A stretch of DNA of 64,000 nucleotides from Rhizophlyctis rosea (GCA_027596075.1 JADGJC010000004.1:147562-211561), one strand, 5' to 3'. Numbered from the stretch's first letter, positions 11,937 through 23,577 are shown. Translations and numbers: made by a program. Notes: a model not told the origin generated them from the sequence alone.

Positions 11937-12306
11937 TTTGGTTGTGGAGCGCGAAGATAGTGAGCTTTACTGTTGATGAATGACTAAATGCTTGAGCGCT
12001 TAGTATCCAACTCTAAGGATGTACTTAAGTGTTTTGGAGAAGATCGACGATGGGGAAGAGTGAGAATGACTTTACATGGATCCTGAATTTAAGTCACGTG
12101 CGCTGGGCTGATACTATCTTTGCCATCAGATGCAGGGCTTGATGCGGCTTCTGTGGCGCATTTTCAGTTTCTGCTCCCAGCTCGTGTGAGTGGGCCGGCA
12201 TGGCAGAAAAGATGGCCCCTTATTCGGTTGATACCTTTTTCCTCCTTTTACTCCCCAGCTGACAATACCTAGTCTCCCCTGACACGTTTTTTCAACCTTC
12301 GTAGCA
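11937..12306. promoter_or_regulatory. Divergent promoter region of the small mitochondrial protein and eS21
   Basis: A 370-base spacer upstream of both genes. The sequence just before the eS21 start (about 12220-12300) is pyrimidine-rich, ending CTTTTACTCCCC and CTAGTCTCCCCTGACACG, as is common for ribosomal protein leaders. No TATA box is seen. Confidence 0.4.
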
Positions 12307-12806
12307 ATGGAAAACGACAAGGGCCAGGTCGTCGATCTCTACATTCCGCGCAAGTGGTGAGTGAGAATTCCGGTTCCATTTGCCCACTCATTGCCCAGCC
12401 TTCCTGGGGGGAACCTCAAACCCTTCTCTCATGCAGCAATGATTAACTCAACATCCCCAACAGCTCCGCCACTGGTCGCCTCATCACCGCCAAGGACCAC
12501 GCTTCCGTCCAACTCAACATTGGCGACGTTGATGCCAACGGCCGTTTCACTGGCACCTACAAGACCTACGCTCTTTCCGGCTTTGTTCGCTCCCTCGGTG
12601 AGGCTGACGACTCTATCAACCGCCTTGCTACCCAGGACGGTTACTTGAAGAAGTGAGTTTGGAAGTGGCTGTTGGGGCGTTGGTTTTGGGCGGAGAGAGG
12701 GGTGGAATGTTTGGAAGGCGCGAAGGTCTGTGATTTTTGGGCGGACTGTACTGACTGGTTGCGATTTTTGTTTACTACCTTCAGCGTCTGGTCCTACTCT
12801 CAGTAA
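12307..12806 (+). CDS. RPS21: 40S ribosomal protein eS21
   Basis: Small-subunit ribosomal protein eS21. Three exons give about 87 residues: [16 protein letters not shown], then [20 protein letters not shown], then [15 protein letters not shown] and a final VWSYSQ. It matches the family in length and in its signature IPRKCSA...AKDHASVQ...DDSI.RLA. The first intron begins immediately after the RK codons and the last exon has only about seven codons. The family acts in late 40S assembly and binds near uS2. Unlike its C-rich coding exons, the sequence from about 12650 to beyond the stop is G-rich. Confidence 0.96.
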
Positions 12807-13808
12807 ATTCGTTTCCCCCTTTTTCATAATACGGAGATATGGGAGAATTGTAGTTTCAGAGGAGGAGGGGAAGCTTGGGGATGAACGACGCTTTTCCGAC
12901 AGTCGATATGGATGGAAACCATGCGGGGGAGCGGTCGTTGCGTTCTTTTTGCTCGTTCATAATATAACTTGGTTTCCGAAAGTCCTCTCGATATTGGAGA
13001 TCTTGATGTGGATGTTTGGATGGGGTGTTGTGGTTTTGGAGGGGGGCGGGGATGTTGATTTTTGGATGAAGGAGGATTGGATGATGTGGAGTTCTAAATG
13101 GATGATGGGAGGACTTTGAAGATTGGGACGGGTGGGACTTGGTGGACAACCAGGCTTTTGGAATCGCCTGTGCGTTTCCGTCCTTTTTCTCATCCGGAAG
13201 TCTTTCGTGGGTGGTCGGACTGTGCTCAATGAGTGCTGATGTCGAGATTGTTTCGCTCAGCTACTTCAGAAGGAGTTCGAGCCTTCCCTTCTGAAGCTCG
13301 GGAAACCCAATACACAATACTGTGAGGGACAATGGTCGGCGAAGCCATATTGGACATCCTCACTTCATTTCAGACCAATATCGAACATATGAAGGACGTG
13401 AAGTAACCTGATCCAGCGGCCTAATTTCAATTTTCTCGTGCAATTAAACTTTCCCCGAAACCTTCATCGTTGTGGAATTGACAATGCTGCAATGTAAGTG
13501 TGGTTCGTGTTTCGCTGTGCAGGCCTACATGGTGTGGGAACAACAACGTGGCACATGTTGAATGGGCAGGAAGATTTCGGAGGTCTCCAGCAGCTCCAGC
13601 CTCTTTCGCACGCCCGCCTCTCGCTACACTTTGACTTCTCCACTTCAGTTTTATAAATACTGCAATTCCCATCCCAAACCCCTTGCCTTGAACATCAAAT
13701 CCAATGAGAAAAATAGTCAACAAACGCATTTAACAAAACCCACGTCTACCTCTTGATCTTAGGGCATCCACTGCACCATCGAATAGCAAAACAAGGAATC
13801 TCACAGAC
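12807..13808. other. 1-kb intergenic region after eS21, strongly G-biased in its first 300 bases
   Basis: From 12850 to 13100 the plus strand is dominated by G and T (GGATG, GGGGCGG repeats) although it is beyond the eS21 stop. The rest is unremarkable until the promoter of the next gene. Open frames here have no protein-like character. A TATA-like TTATAAATA lies at 13650-13658. Confidence 0.4.
13650..13658 (+). promoter_or_regulatory. TATA-like box of the MDR oxidoreductase gene
   Basis: TTATAAATA sits about 150 bases before the start codon at 13809, followed by a CAAT/CCC-rich leader. The position suits a regulated, TATA-containing promoter with a leader of about 100 bases. Function is inferred from position only. 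Confidence 0.5.
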
Positions 13809-14855
13809 ATGACCGCCTCCACCATTGACCAAGTTGACCAGGCTGCTGTGACCACCGGAACCATGCGCGCCGCCATTTTCACCCAATACGCCCCACCCAT
13901 CGACATATCCATCCGAACAGTTCCAAAGCCTACCATCCAAAAGCCGACCCAACTCCTCATTCGCGTCCATGCCGTCAGCACCAATGCCGCCGATACCCGC
14001 ATCCTGTTCGGTGACCCCTTTCTCCTACGAGCTGCGTTTGGATTCAGCAAACCGCGGAAACCCACCATCTTGGGGAACGACTTTGCAGGGGTGGTGGAAT
14101 GTGTTGGGGAAGGGGTTAGGAACTTGAAGGTTGGGGATGAAGTCTATGGGTCGATTGTGGCAGGGGCGTTTGCGGAGTATGTAGTGTGCGATCAGAGCGT
14201 TGTTGCTTTGAAACCGAAGAACTGCTCTTTTGAGGAGGCGGCAGCCATGCCGTGTGCTGCATGTACTGCCTTGGAAGCTGTACGGAATACCGCAGGGGTC
14301 GGGAAGGGGCAGAGAGTGTTGGTTAATGGGTCTAGTGGTGGGGTTGGGACCTTCCTGGTGCAGCTTGCCAAGCTGGAGGGAGCGCATGTGACGGCGGTTT
14401 GTAGTGGGAGGAACGGGGAGTTGGTTAAGGGAGCTGGGGCGGATGAGGTGGTGGATTATACCCGGGAGGATTTCACGGCGAATGTAGATAGAAGTTTTGA
14501 TGTCATCTTGGACACCGTCATGACACATCCTTTTGATCAGTGTCGGCGGGTGTTGGTTCCTGGTGGTATCTATGTGCCGGTTGGAGGGCCAGGTGGAGGG
14601 TTCTTGGGATCATTTGCGGATTCACTGAAGGCTTCGATTGTGTCCAAGTTTATGGGATCTCATAGGGTAGGGTTAGTGATAACGGGTGCCTCAACGGTGG
14701 CTTTAGATACTTTGAGGGAATTGGTGGAGAGTGGGAAGATCAATCCCATTGTTGATAGGCGGTTCAAGTTTGAGGAGCTACCGGAAGCGGTGAAGTACCA
14801 AGTTGAAGGCCATGTCAGAGGCAAATCTGTTATAACTATCTGTGATCAATCGTGA
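13809..14855 (+). CDS. Zinc-free medium-chain dehydrogenase/reductase (quinone-oxidoreductase-like)
   Basis: A single-exon 348-residue protein of the MDR superfamily, probably an NAD(P)H-dependent enone or quinone reductase. The N-terminal GroES-like fold has ILGNDFAGVVECVGEGVRNL and VGDEVYGSIVAGAFAEYVV. The Rossmann domain has the nucleotide-binding VLVNGSSGGVGTFLVQLAK, and AGADEVVDYTREDF follows, as in quinone oxidoreductases. The Cys and His ligands of the structural zinc site are absent, so it belongs with the zinc-independent branch. About 20 residues precede the first core Met (MRAAIFTQY), so a second start at residue 19 is possible. YVPVGGPGGGFLGSFA resembles bacterial homologues from memory, but single-exon genes are not rare here. 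Substrate cannot be told. Third-codon bias flips from C to G at about 14060. Confidence 0.88.
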   Translation: MTASTIDQVDQAAVTTGTMRAAIFTQYAPPIDISIRTVPKPTIQKPTQLLIRVHAVSTNAADTRILFGDPFLLRAAFGFSKPRKPTILGNDFAGVVECVGEGVRNLKVGDEVYGSIVAGAFAEYVVCDQSVVALKPKNCSFEEAAAMPCAACTALEAVRNTAGVGKGQRVLVNGSSGGVGTFLVQLAKLEGAHVTAVCSGRNGELVKGAGADEVVDYTREDFTANVDRSFDVILDTVMTHPFDQCRRVLVPGGIYVPVGGPGGGFLGSFADSLKASIVSKFMGSHRVGLVITGASTVALDTLRELVESGKINPIVDRRFKFEELPEAVKYQVEGHVRGKSVITICDQS

Positions 14856-15174
14856 ATACACCGATCTTGGTCATAATGCAAACGTTTGCTGCTCTTCTGG
14901 TGTCGTAAATAGCTTTTGCTGTTTTTGTTTATTTGCTCGAGCCAGTTGCTCAGTACGTTGCTTTGTGGGTAAGCTGTCATATGCGCCAGGGTCCTCCAAT
15001 TCCGGGAGGCACCGTGCAGTGTGGCGGTGTCAGCAAGAAAGTCTCATGACAGGCAGCACGCACCCCCTCACTCATAAACCCTCTCACACTGCTATCCTGT
15101 CTATATAAGATGAGATCAGCAAAACCCATTATTTCTGTTAAGCGTCTACACAGTCACCCACAGAAACGTCCATA
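14856..15174. other. Spacer between the MDR gene and IKS1
   Basis: A 319-base head-to-tail gap: the 3' end of the MDR gene, then the IKS1 promoter with its TATA box at 15102. No other feature is recognised. Confidence 0.4.
15101..15108 (+). promoter_or_regulatory. TATA box of the IKS1-like kinase gene
   Basis: CTATATAAG lies about 70 bases upstream of the ATG at 15175, with a C/T-rich region before it. The spacing allows a short leader. Inferred from sequence and position. Confidence 0.55.
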
Positions 15175-17468
15175 ATGACCGACTCACACTATCACGACCC
15201 AACTCCATCACCTGATCTAAGAGCCCTAATTCCCTGGTCCAACTCACCTCGAGTCAATTCCCCTGTCGTCCCACCCAGCCCACGCTCGAACTCACTGATT
15301 CTACACCCAAACTGGACAGTCATTCTGAAACGGCCGGCCAGCAGACAAGTGGTTCTCTATAACCCGGAGGAAAAACGAGTCACAGTTCGCCGTTTATCAG
15401 CACTACCGGACGCACCAGTTGGTGAAACTGGGTTCTGCCCGTTATGCCGGCAACCTATCGGAGGTGACGAGGAGTCGTCGCGACAGCACGGCAGTCCTGG
15501 TGTCAGCGGAAACGGTGCTGGTTTGGGCCATGAGAACCTTTATGAGGACGCGGAGTACTTCCAGCTGCTTGGGAATACTGAGTACGGGGGACTGCGATAT
15601 TGCTGTACCAGTCAATTATCTCACCGCCGTATGCAGGGGTCAAGACGAAACAGAACCTGGACCGTCTTGGGAGTATTCGCGATCACCACCGCTTGATGAG
15701 CAGCACACTCCTCCGCACTCTCAACGGAAGTCACCGAATGGTCAGAGCAAAGAGGGATTAAATAGCAGCAGCTTCAATCAAGGCTATTACGATAAGTTCT
15801 TTGTGGAAGAGCGAAAGCTAGGACGAGGACTGAGGGGAAGCGTCTTTCTTTGTCAACATGTGAGGTTATATTGCTCAACATGCGTCTGAGCTTGAAGCCG
15901 ACCTTCATTCCATCCAGGTTCTTGATGAAGTCCCGTTGGGTCAATTTGCCGTGAAAGCCATTCCAGTAGGCACATCACACGCATGGCTGGTCAGAATGCT
16001 GAAAGAAGTCCACCTTCTTGAACGTTTGCGTCACCCAAATATCATTGAATACAAGCATGCATGGTTGGAAAACCGGCAGCCCACCATCTTCGGTAAGTCC
16101 ATATGGCTTATGCGCCAAAGTTCATTTGAAACTGGCACAAACCCACAATCGTCAGGTCCGCCGGTGCCATGCCTCTTCATCCTGATGGAGTTAGCAAACG
16201 GTGGAAACCTCGAAGAGTTCATCAACGTACAATGGATGCCAGAGGACGACGTCGCCTCCACATCGCCCGCTCCCGCAGATTTATCCCACCTACCTCCACG
16301 AGAACGCGCCAAACGCTTGCGTGAACAGGCTCGGCAGCAAAGGCTGCAGGGGCAACTCGGGATGCTGTCTTTGTCGTCCAATCCCCGGATGTCAGAACGA
16401 GATGAATATGCTCGGAAGTATGGCGGGATAGGTATGGGACTTAATGGGAGGAAGGTTCGATATTTGAAGACCATGGAGATTTGGAGTCTCTTTCTTGACA
16501 TTTGTGCGGGATTGGCGCATTTGCATAAGCATGGAATCATTCATCGAGATTTGGTACGTGTCGCGCGATGGTGCGGTAGTATGTAGAGGTCACTTCTCAT
16601 CCATTTGGACCTTTAGAAACCTCCAAATTTGCTGCTACATTACTCGGATGTCAGAGACAAGGAAGAGATGTATGCGCCCAATCATCTTCAAGCCCACTTA
16701 GGCGAAAGTAATCATTGGTTACTAATTTAATGACTGCCTTCAGTCCACGGGTGCTGATTTCTGATTTTGGCGAATGCGAAGTAATTTCTGATGCGGAGCA
16801 GCGGGAACGAACTGGAGCAACTGGTAAGATTTTCATGCCGGTTTCATAGGGTAGGGGTGCGTATGCTGACTTTCCCGACGATGGTTGCAGGTACATTGGA
16901 ATTCATGCCGCCCGTGAGTACATTGAAGAGTTGCATTGATCAGGTAAACAAACTGAAGAACATCGGCTTTGCGAGCAGGAACTGCTGGCGCGAAATGAAG
17001 CCGGACAGTTTGTGAATGATCATTCGCCTAAGGCGGACATGTGGTCGCTCGGAATCGTGTTGTACTTCCTTTGCTTTTCGCGGGTGCCGTACGTCCAAGT
17101 CGATGACGTCGATTTGCTGAAGGAAGAGATCTTGGCTTTCCAAGGGTGAGTATTTGACCTGTTGGGCACTGGTTTTTCGTGGAAACGTCCAAGAATTGGC
17201 AACCAATTGGAACCAACCCAAAGACTTTTCGAGTACTCACTGCTATTACACAACCCACAACAGCGTAACCTTTCCGGAATCCGTACCACGCGTCTCAAAC
17301 GACCTGATTACATTGATAGAACGGCTGCTGCAACGCAATGCGCGGGATCGACCGTCTGTTGAGGAGATTTTGGAAGAGTTTGGGGATGTGAGGAAGCGGG
17401 AACAGTCGTCCATGATGGATATCTCGCCGACGGATGATTGTGTTGTTTTGCGTGGGAGGAGGAAGTGA
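15175..17468 (+). CDS. IKS1: IKS1-type serine/threonine protein kinase
   Basis: The spliced protein has the layout of fungal Iks1 kinases. The N-terminal region has NWTVILKRPASRQVVLYN, a Cys pair in FCPLCRQPIG and AEYFQLLGN. The join to the kinase is the typical YYDKFFVEERKLGRGLRGSV, which carries the Gly-rich loop. The kinase core shows AVKAIPVG (Lys), the hinge LFILMELANGGNLEEFI, HRDL followed by KPPNLLL (catalytic loop), ISDFGECE (DFG), GTLEFMPP and KADMWSLGIVLYFL. An insert of about 90 residues rich in Ala/Arg/Ser lies between hinge and HRD. About nine introns interrupt it, one exactly between HRDL and KPPN. Yeast Iks1 is poorly characterised, so no pathway is claimed. All key catalytic residues are present. 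A TATA box lies at 15102. Confidence 0.87.
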
Positions 17469-18014
17469 GGGTGTTGTGCGTTTCTTTTGCAACAATAGCG
17501 GCTCGCTTGTCGGATGTTGATAAGATGACGAGCTGTGGCAAAAATAGCTTTTTCCATCGTGTCGGGATAATGGTTTTATTGCTTGAGAAGCATGAGTTTA
17601 TGCGCTATGAAGAGAATGTGTTCGACACTATTGCTGATATCCCACTTTCCTCGAATTTACTCGTCTTGCATAGCATCTGATATCTGTCGAATGGAAGATT
17701 GTCCGGAGATACGGACGGCCCCAGGATCAACTTCGGAGAACGATCCCCCCGATGGGTCCTGGCAGCCTTCCGAGGACCCCCGCGTTTCTCCCCCTTTCTC
17801 CTGTTTACACCGTCTGTTTGTTTCTCCGCCAAAACATCGGGAGAAACGTGGACGTTGGGCAGCGTAAACGTGCGTTTTTGTCCTTAGATGTTTGGAGAAT
17901 ATAAATGCCCCCTCCACAGGCACGCAAGAACTACCGGATCATATTCCCTATAACGTGCTAGTGAATCCCACCTTCCCACACTTGTGAGCTCCATCCCCAA
18001 ACACCAAGCGTAAA
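17469..18014. promoter_or_regulatory. Spacer carrying the SDR gene promoter
   Basis: A 546-base gap with a TATA-like TATAAAT at 17900-17906, about 110 bases before the SDR start. No gene is recognised. Confidence 0.45.
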
Positions 18015-19126
18015 ATGGTAGCATTCAACGAAGTAATTGCCTCCAACGACCGTATTGCCTCCGCACTCCCCGCCCGCCTGGTCGCAGTATTCGTCGGCGG
18101 GACGAGCGGTATCGGCGAATACACCGTCAAGGCGTTTGTTAGACGGGTCTCAGAACCTCGGTTGTACCTCCTTGGTCGGTCGCAGGAAGCTGCTGATAGG
18201 ATTATTTCGGAATGTAAAGTTATCAATCCGAAGGGGGAGTACTTCTTCCTGAAAGTGGATGCATCGCTGATTCGAAGTGTTGATGAGGTGTCAAAAGAGA
18301 TTGTGGCGAGGGAGAAGTATGTCAATTTGGTGGTTTTGTCGACGGGGACGTTGAAGAGTGGAACTAGTATGTATCTTTGTCGTGATTTGTCTACATGTGC
18401 ATTGCTTGTTCAATTACGTGCGACAAAGCACTAACCACTTCCTCAACCCTCGCAGAAACCTCTGAAGGCCTCCACACCCTGATGACCCTCCAACACTACT
18501 CCCGCATCCGCTTCATCCTCAACCTCCTCCCCCTCCTCCGCGCCGCCCCACACCTCCGCCGCGTAATCTCCATCCTCGCCGGCACAAAAGAAGGCCCCAT
18601 CATCCACTCCGACTACCCCGCCTACAATATCCCCCTCATGAAAGCTCGCGGCCACATGGTCTCCATGCACACCCTCGCGCTTGAAGAACTCCACGCTCGC
18701 GCACCGGAGGTGTCGTTTGTGCACTCATACCCCGGCGCAGTGAAGACGAATATTGGGCGCGACTTGACGGGTGTGGTGGGGTATGTCCTCACTGGTGTGT
18801 TTACGGTTCTGGGCCCGTTTATTTGCATTTCGAGTGAGGAGAGTGGGGAGCGGCATTTGTTTTTGGGGACTAGTGGGGTTTATCCGGCTAAGAGTGATGC
18901 GTCTGTTGCTGGCATTCCGGTGGAGGGCGGGGAGAAGGTGGCAAGGGGAACGGATGGTGTGGAGGGGAGTGGGGTTTATTCGGTGGATTGGGATGGGTCG
19001 AGCGCGAAGGAGGGGGTGCAGCAGGTGTTGGAGGGGTTGAGGAGGGATGGAAGTAAGGAGAAGGTTTGGGAGCATTTGTCGGGGGAGTTTGTTAGGATTA
19101 CAGGGAGTGAGAGTATGAAGAACTGA
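18015..19126 (+). CDS. Short-chain dehydrogenase/reductase-like protein
   Basis: A Rossmann-fold SDR. The cofactor motif is VFVGGTSGIGEYTVKAFVRR (TGxxxGIG-like, with Gly for Thr), followed by YLLGRS for NADP-type selection, and later VLSTGTLKSGT in the NNAG position. Two exons join at about 18366/18456. The expected YxxxK active site is not intact: the region reads SDYPAYNIPLMKARG, so the Tyr is present but no Lys follows at +4. The catalytic Ser position is also uncertain (ISILAGTKEG). From memory, a group of fungal SDRs often found near secondary-metabolite genes shows this pattern. No biosynthetic cluster is visible here. The second exon starts C-rich and becomes G-rich at about 18700. Catalytic function is doubtful. 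Confidence 0.8.
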
Positions 19127-19522
19127 TGTTTTCGCATCTTTTTGTTATTATGAAATGTGATATTGTATATAGTGTTTAGTTCCCCATGAAATCTATGCAA
19201 ATTGTCGTCATATCAGCCCATAGCCTTTTCCATCTTCATCATTCCCGTGGGGTCGTTTGCCAATGTAGTCTCGAAAATACTCATATCCATCACAAAAAGA
19301 TGTGACAAAACCATGAAAACTAACGCACAGCAAGGAGCAACTATGCCAGGGGAAGAAAATACTCCTATCGCCATATTTACAAACTAAGAATTCATATCCT
19401 AATGGGATGCGCTCTATGCTAACTATCTACAATGAATGTAATGCACACGAAAAAAAATACCCCACCAAATCATCTCACATAACACTGAAAATCTACATAT
19501 TGAATCTAGCTTTCGAACCCAA
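19127..19522. other. Convergent spacer between SDR and Moco sulfurase
   Basis: About 400 A/T-richer bases holding two 3' untranslated regions. No gene, RNA or repeat is recognised. Confidence 0.45.
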
Positions 19523-22274
19523 TCATCCAACCTTCAGCACATCCCCAACCCTCAAAAGCCCTCCAAGCCCACCACCAGATCCAGGGACAAACGCCAAATG
19601 CATCCCAAACACCACCCCAACACCTTTCACCATCCGACACTTCGCCAAAGTAGAATACGGCTCTGTGTACTGCTCCCCTGTTTTCTGGTCAATACACACC
19701 ATCCGGCATCGGTGGCAGGGACCGAGGACCTACGAGGCATGCAAAGAGGAGGATGAGCGTATGGACATACCTTCGGCCTTCCCAGCAATAAAAGCCAATC
19801 ACCTGAAATTCCCCCTCCCCAATGCCCAACCTCCTCCCCTTCCACCCATCCTCCTCATACGGTTCCAAATCCCCATCAACAACAATATTTGCTCGGAAGC
19901 GCGTTACATCCAACTCCCCCATCTGTCCGGGTATCAACCCACTTAAATGCCGTATGCTCGGCCGACTAATAACCAAGTACTGTGACTCGTTGGCGAACCC
20001 GACTGCTGCGTTGGAGAGGGGTGGAGGATCCACACAATACGTCGACCGATGCAACCGACTAGTCCGTGGATGCGTTTCGTTTGCGGCTCGTACGAGACGA
20101 CAGGGAAGGCCGAGGTAGGTTGAGAGGTAGGTTGATATTGTTGTGTTTGTGGAGGATGTTGTTTTTACGCTGATGATGTTGCTTCGCGTTAACTCTTCTT
20201 CCCGACCTTAAGAAATTTGGATATGAGCCACACACTCACCAATCCCCACAAACCCTCGCCAAACCCCCCTGCACATCCCCATCCCCCTCGTCATCAATCC
20301 ACAACCTAACCCTCTCCATCCCCGGCGCCCTAATGTCCACCCACCCCTCCTTAACATCAACTCCCACCACACAAATCGCCGCCATCTTCGCACTCCTCTT
20401 TTGCGTCATCGCCTTCCCATCCTCATCCACCACCACCCACCGGCGATCCAGCAAAAGCCCCGTAGGTCCAATAGGCCAGGACGTTACTTCGTACCCGCCG
20501 CAGGATTTGATTGGGTAGATTGTTAGGGAGGTAATCTTTATTTCGCCGGGTGTGGGGGTGGGGAGGGGAGTGGTGGTGGTGAGTGGTGGTGGTTGGATGT
20601 AGGGTTGGATGAAATATGTGCGCAGGAATTGAAGCCATGTCATAGCGTCGGTGAATGTGCTAGAGGCTCCGAAGGATATTCGAAGGGATCCGGTTGGTTT
20701 GTTGTTGATTATGTCTTTGTCGTCCCAGCAGACGTGGCCGTGTATCTGAGGAGGAAAGAAGGCACATGGTGTAAGATAATTATGGAGGGAAATGACGGTT
20801 CAAAAGGATTGGATTAACAGTACCTCGGCGTTCTCCCTGACCTCTTCACTTGACAACCCCAAAGCAGTCTGACAAGCGCCCGGATTGCAAAAGCAGCCGG
20901 AGCGGAGGTGGATGTTGTTGATGGATGCTAGGCGCATTACTTCGGAGGGTCGGATGTAGGTGCCGTCGGGACGGAGGAGATTGAAATTGATGATGGGGCC
21001 TTGGGAGTAAACAATGTTGTTGGGTGCGGGATATCGGATGGATGGGTCTGACGAATACAGCTGACAAAGAGGAAGACGGTGTGCAGTGCTGCTATCCGTC
21101 TCGTGTTGCATTTCCTTCATCTGCTCGTACACATAAGACGTCAAGCACATGGTATGTGACCGTAACCGTGCCCATCCTCCCAATGTTTGTTCTATGTAGT
21201 CGAACCCACGATCTAGCGCCAAGATCTGCTGAAAAGGTAACGTTCCATCCTCGAACTTGGCAGAAATATCCTCCCGATACTTTTGCCATGGTTGATCATA
21301 CACTACTGCGGATACTGTTCCGCCTCCGAAGTAGCGTTTTTGCATTGATGCTGCAGCCGAGCGGCGGACGACTAGTGCTCCTAGGCCGGTGGGGAAGCCA
21401 AATAGTTTGTAGAATGAGAGAACGAGGAAGTCGGCGGGGTGTGATCGGAGGTCGGGTGGGGTGGTTGTGGCATAGGATGCGGCGTCTAGCAAGACTTTCC
21501 AAGGTAATGCGGATTGGGCCGAGTGCTGTTTCATATGGAATAAGTTGATGTAATGAAGAGGATATCGTCGTCCAGAATGGTTGCATTGGGCGGGAAATGC
21601 GAAAAGATTGAATCGGTCCAATTGATGGTTGAGTGTACCCTCCCCCATCCCATTGCGCGTCACTGCCTCTATCTCTGCAGCTAGATACTCTTCTACTGCA
21701 TCAGTGGTGACACAGCGAACCCCACCGTCACCACTTGCTAGTTTACTTCCATCTGACTGTGGGGGGATAAGATTTCTCAATCCCACTACAGATGTATGAG
21801 ACTCGCGTAGGTACCAGAACTGCCCATTGTTTCGTGTCCAATCAACGGATTCGCCAATGAGCTTCACGGCTGCCGTTGCATTGGCTGTGAAAATGACGGA
21901 AAATTCTGTCGAATCGACGCTGAGATATCTACAGTCAAAGTGTTTAGCTTTACTACGGGGGATCATGGGTACAAGCGTTCGTACCTCAAAACCCTTCGCC
22001 GGACCGCATCCACCCGTTCCGTCGTCAACATGGATGCCGGACTTCCGGCAGAGTGCGGATTGCCCAACAAATTAGCCATCAGATCGGCATAGTGGCCTTC
22101 AACGACGGATTTGGCGTGGATGGTCGTCCCAGCGTGGTCAAGATATGTTTGACCTGTTAAGTGTGGGTATTCTGACGGACGTAAAAGGTCGATATCGGTG
22201 TTGTACGCAGTCCCCAGAGTGTACGTTGTGCCTTCGTGAGGAGCAGCATTTGGTGGCATTTTAAGAGTCGTCAC
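19523..22274 (-). CDS. Molybdenum cofactor sulfurase (NifS-like plus MOSC domains)
   Basis: A two-domain enzyme that adds the terminal sulfido ligand to molybdenum cofactor, activating xanthine dehydrogenase-type enzymes (MOCOS in animals, HxB in Aspergillus). The N-terminal aminotransferase-V half has TYLDHAGTT, LLGNPHSAGSPAS, IFTANATAAVKLIGE, RESHTSVVGLR and the PLP-lysine region VLSFYKLFGFPTGLGALVVR. The catalytic persulfide Cys lies in HLRSGCFCNPGACQTALGL. The C-terminal half has the MOSC_N motif SLTIYPIKSCGG and the MOSC stretch FRANIVVDG...GPCHRCRMVCID. It ends at the stop at 19523-19525. Introns interrupt it at about 22.0, 20.8, 20.2 and 19.75 kb. The ATG at 22274 gives an N-terminus a little longer than usual; ATG 22259 is the alternative. 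Expected length is about 850-900 residues. It is divergent from dephospho-CoA kinase. Confidence 0.92.
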
Positions 22275-22753
22275 TAAGTATAGTGGGGAAGGGTTTCACG
22301 CTGTTCGCTCTCCTTTCCTTTCGTTTGGGTACTGCCGAGTGTTCCTTGTCTGACACGCGGGATGATGCCGCTCACTACAAGATTATCCCATTAGAGCGGA
22401 AACAATATATGTTGTATATAGTTGGTAGTGGTATGTTTAGACGTGAGGGATGTCAGCGGTTGAAATGGGAGGAGGGTCAGTGAGGGGTCAGAGAAGCGCA
22501 AGAAACTCACCAGAAACGCGTCACCCTGCTGTATGCATGTGATGGGTGGGAGACGGGCCGATATGATGGGTGGCATGGGGCACAGTCACGAGAAGGTAGT
22601 GCAGGGGTTGCGCCACTCAATCACCCAAAAACGGTTCACCCGTTGAGATTTTTGACGTTTAGACTGCGTCTCTATCTTCATCGTCCGTCAGTTACGTGAC
22701 TATTGCTACTGCGTCTCTCACTGTCCCACTACGTGCACTTCATTTCGCCCACC
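22275..22753. promoter_or_regulatory. Divergent promoter region of Moco sulfurase and dephospho-CoA kinase
   Basis: A 479-base spacer between start codons. No TATA consensus sits at a useful distance, although short AT-rich patches (AATATATGTTGTATATAG at 22404-22421) occur. Nothing else is recognised. Confidence 0.4.
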
Positions 22754-23577
22754 ATGCTGCTAATAGGCCTCACCGGCTCCATAGCCACCGGCAAAAGCAC
22801 AGTCTCCAACGCCTTCTCCTCCCTCCACCTTCCCATCGTCGACGCGGACGTGATTGCGCGCAAAGTGGTGGAACCAGGCAAACCTGCCTACAACACCGTA
22901 GTGGCGGAGTTCGGTCCGGGCATCCTGACACCGACGGGCACAATAGACCGCCCAAAACTGGGTAGCATAGTGTTCCAAGATCCCGAGGCAAGAAAGAAGC
23001 TGAACGCCGCAACACATCCTCACATCCGGCGAGAAATGCTCATGGCGGTGCTACGGCACTTTTTGAGGCGGGAACGGGCATGCGTGCTGGACACGCCATT
23101 ACTGTTTGAAGCTAAATTGCACAAATTTGTGCACAAGAAGGTTGTGGTGTACTGGTGAGTCTCAAACATGGCTGCTAGTCGCATGAACGTCGCTCATTTG
23201 CCAAACACGGTGACACAATACCCCACAGTCCAGAAGATGTCCAAAAACATCGACTCATACAACGAGACGGACTGACAGAAGAACAGGCAGAGGCGCGCAT
23301 CAATAGTCAAATGCCCATAGAGCAGAAACGTGCCATGGCAGACATCGTCGTCGATAACTCGGGAACCAAGGAGGAGACCAAAAAGCAGGTTGAGGAGCTA
23401 GTACTGCGTACACTGCCGGGGAGCGTCCGAACAACATTAGTTTGGAGTCTGTTATGCATACCGGCAGGGTTATTGTATGGCGCTTTGATCGCGGTTGAAG
23501 CTGGCAGTGCCGCGCTGGCTGCGTTTCATGCTCGATCGAGAATACGGAAAGCTGAAAAAGTCGCTCATGCGGAGTAA
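22754..23577 (+). CDS. CAB5: Dephospho-CoA kinase with a C-terminal hydrophobic segment
   Basis: Last step of coenzyme A synthesis: ATP-dependent phosphorylation of the 3' ribose hydroxyl of dephospho-CoA. The P-loop GLTGSIATGKSTVS is at residues about 5-18. IVDADVIARKVVEPG carries the family Asp, and VLDTPLLFEAKL and the lid-like HRLIQRDGLTEEQAEARI follow, with MADIVVDNSGTKEE near the end. One intron (about 23156-23228) separates ...VVVYW/C from PEDVQKH. A hydrophobic segment of about 25 residues (VWSLLCIPAGLLYGALIAVE) plus a basic tail follows the kinase domain. It could anchor the enzyme to a membrane, as proposed for eukaryotic homologues at mitochondria. The ATG at 22754 places the P-loop at the normal distance. 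Confidence 0.93.

Noticed and set aside
12730..13119. A 129-codon frame after eS21
   Set aside because: It overlaps the last eS21 exon, is dominated by Gly/Trp/Val from G-rich sequence and has no family resemblance.
13809..14855. Recent bacterial transfer of the MDR gene
   Set aside because: It has no introns and a bacterial flavour, but several clear eukaryotic genes here (COG8, EMC2) are also single-exon, and its composition, including the C-to-G flip, matches the neighbours.
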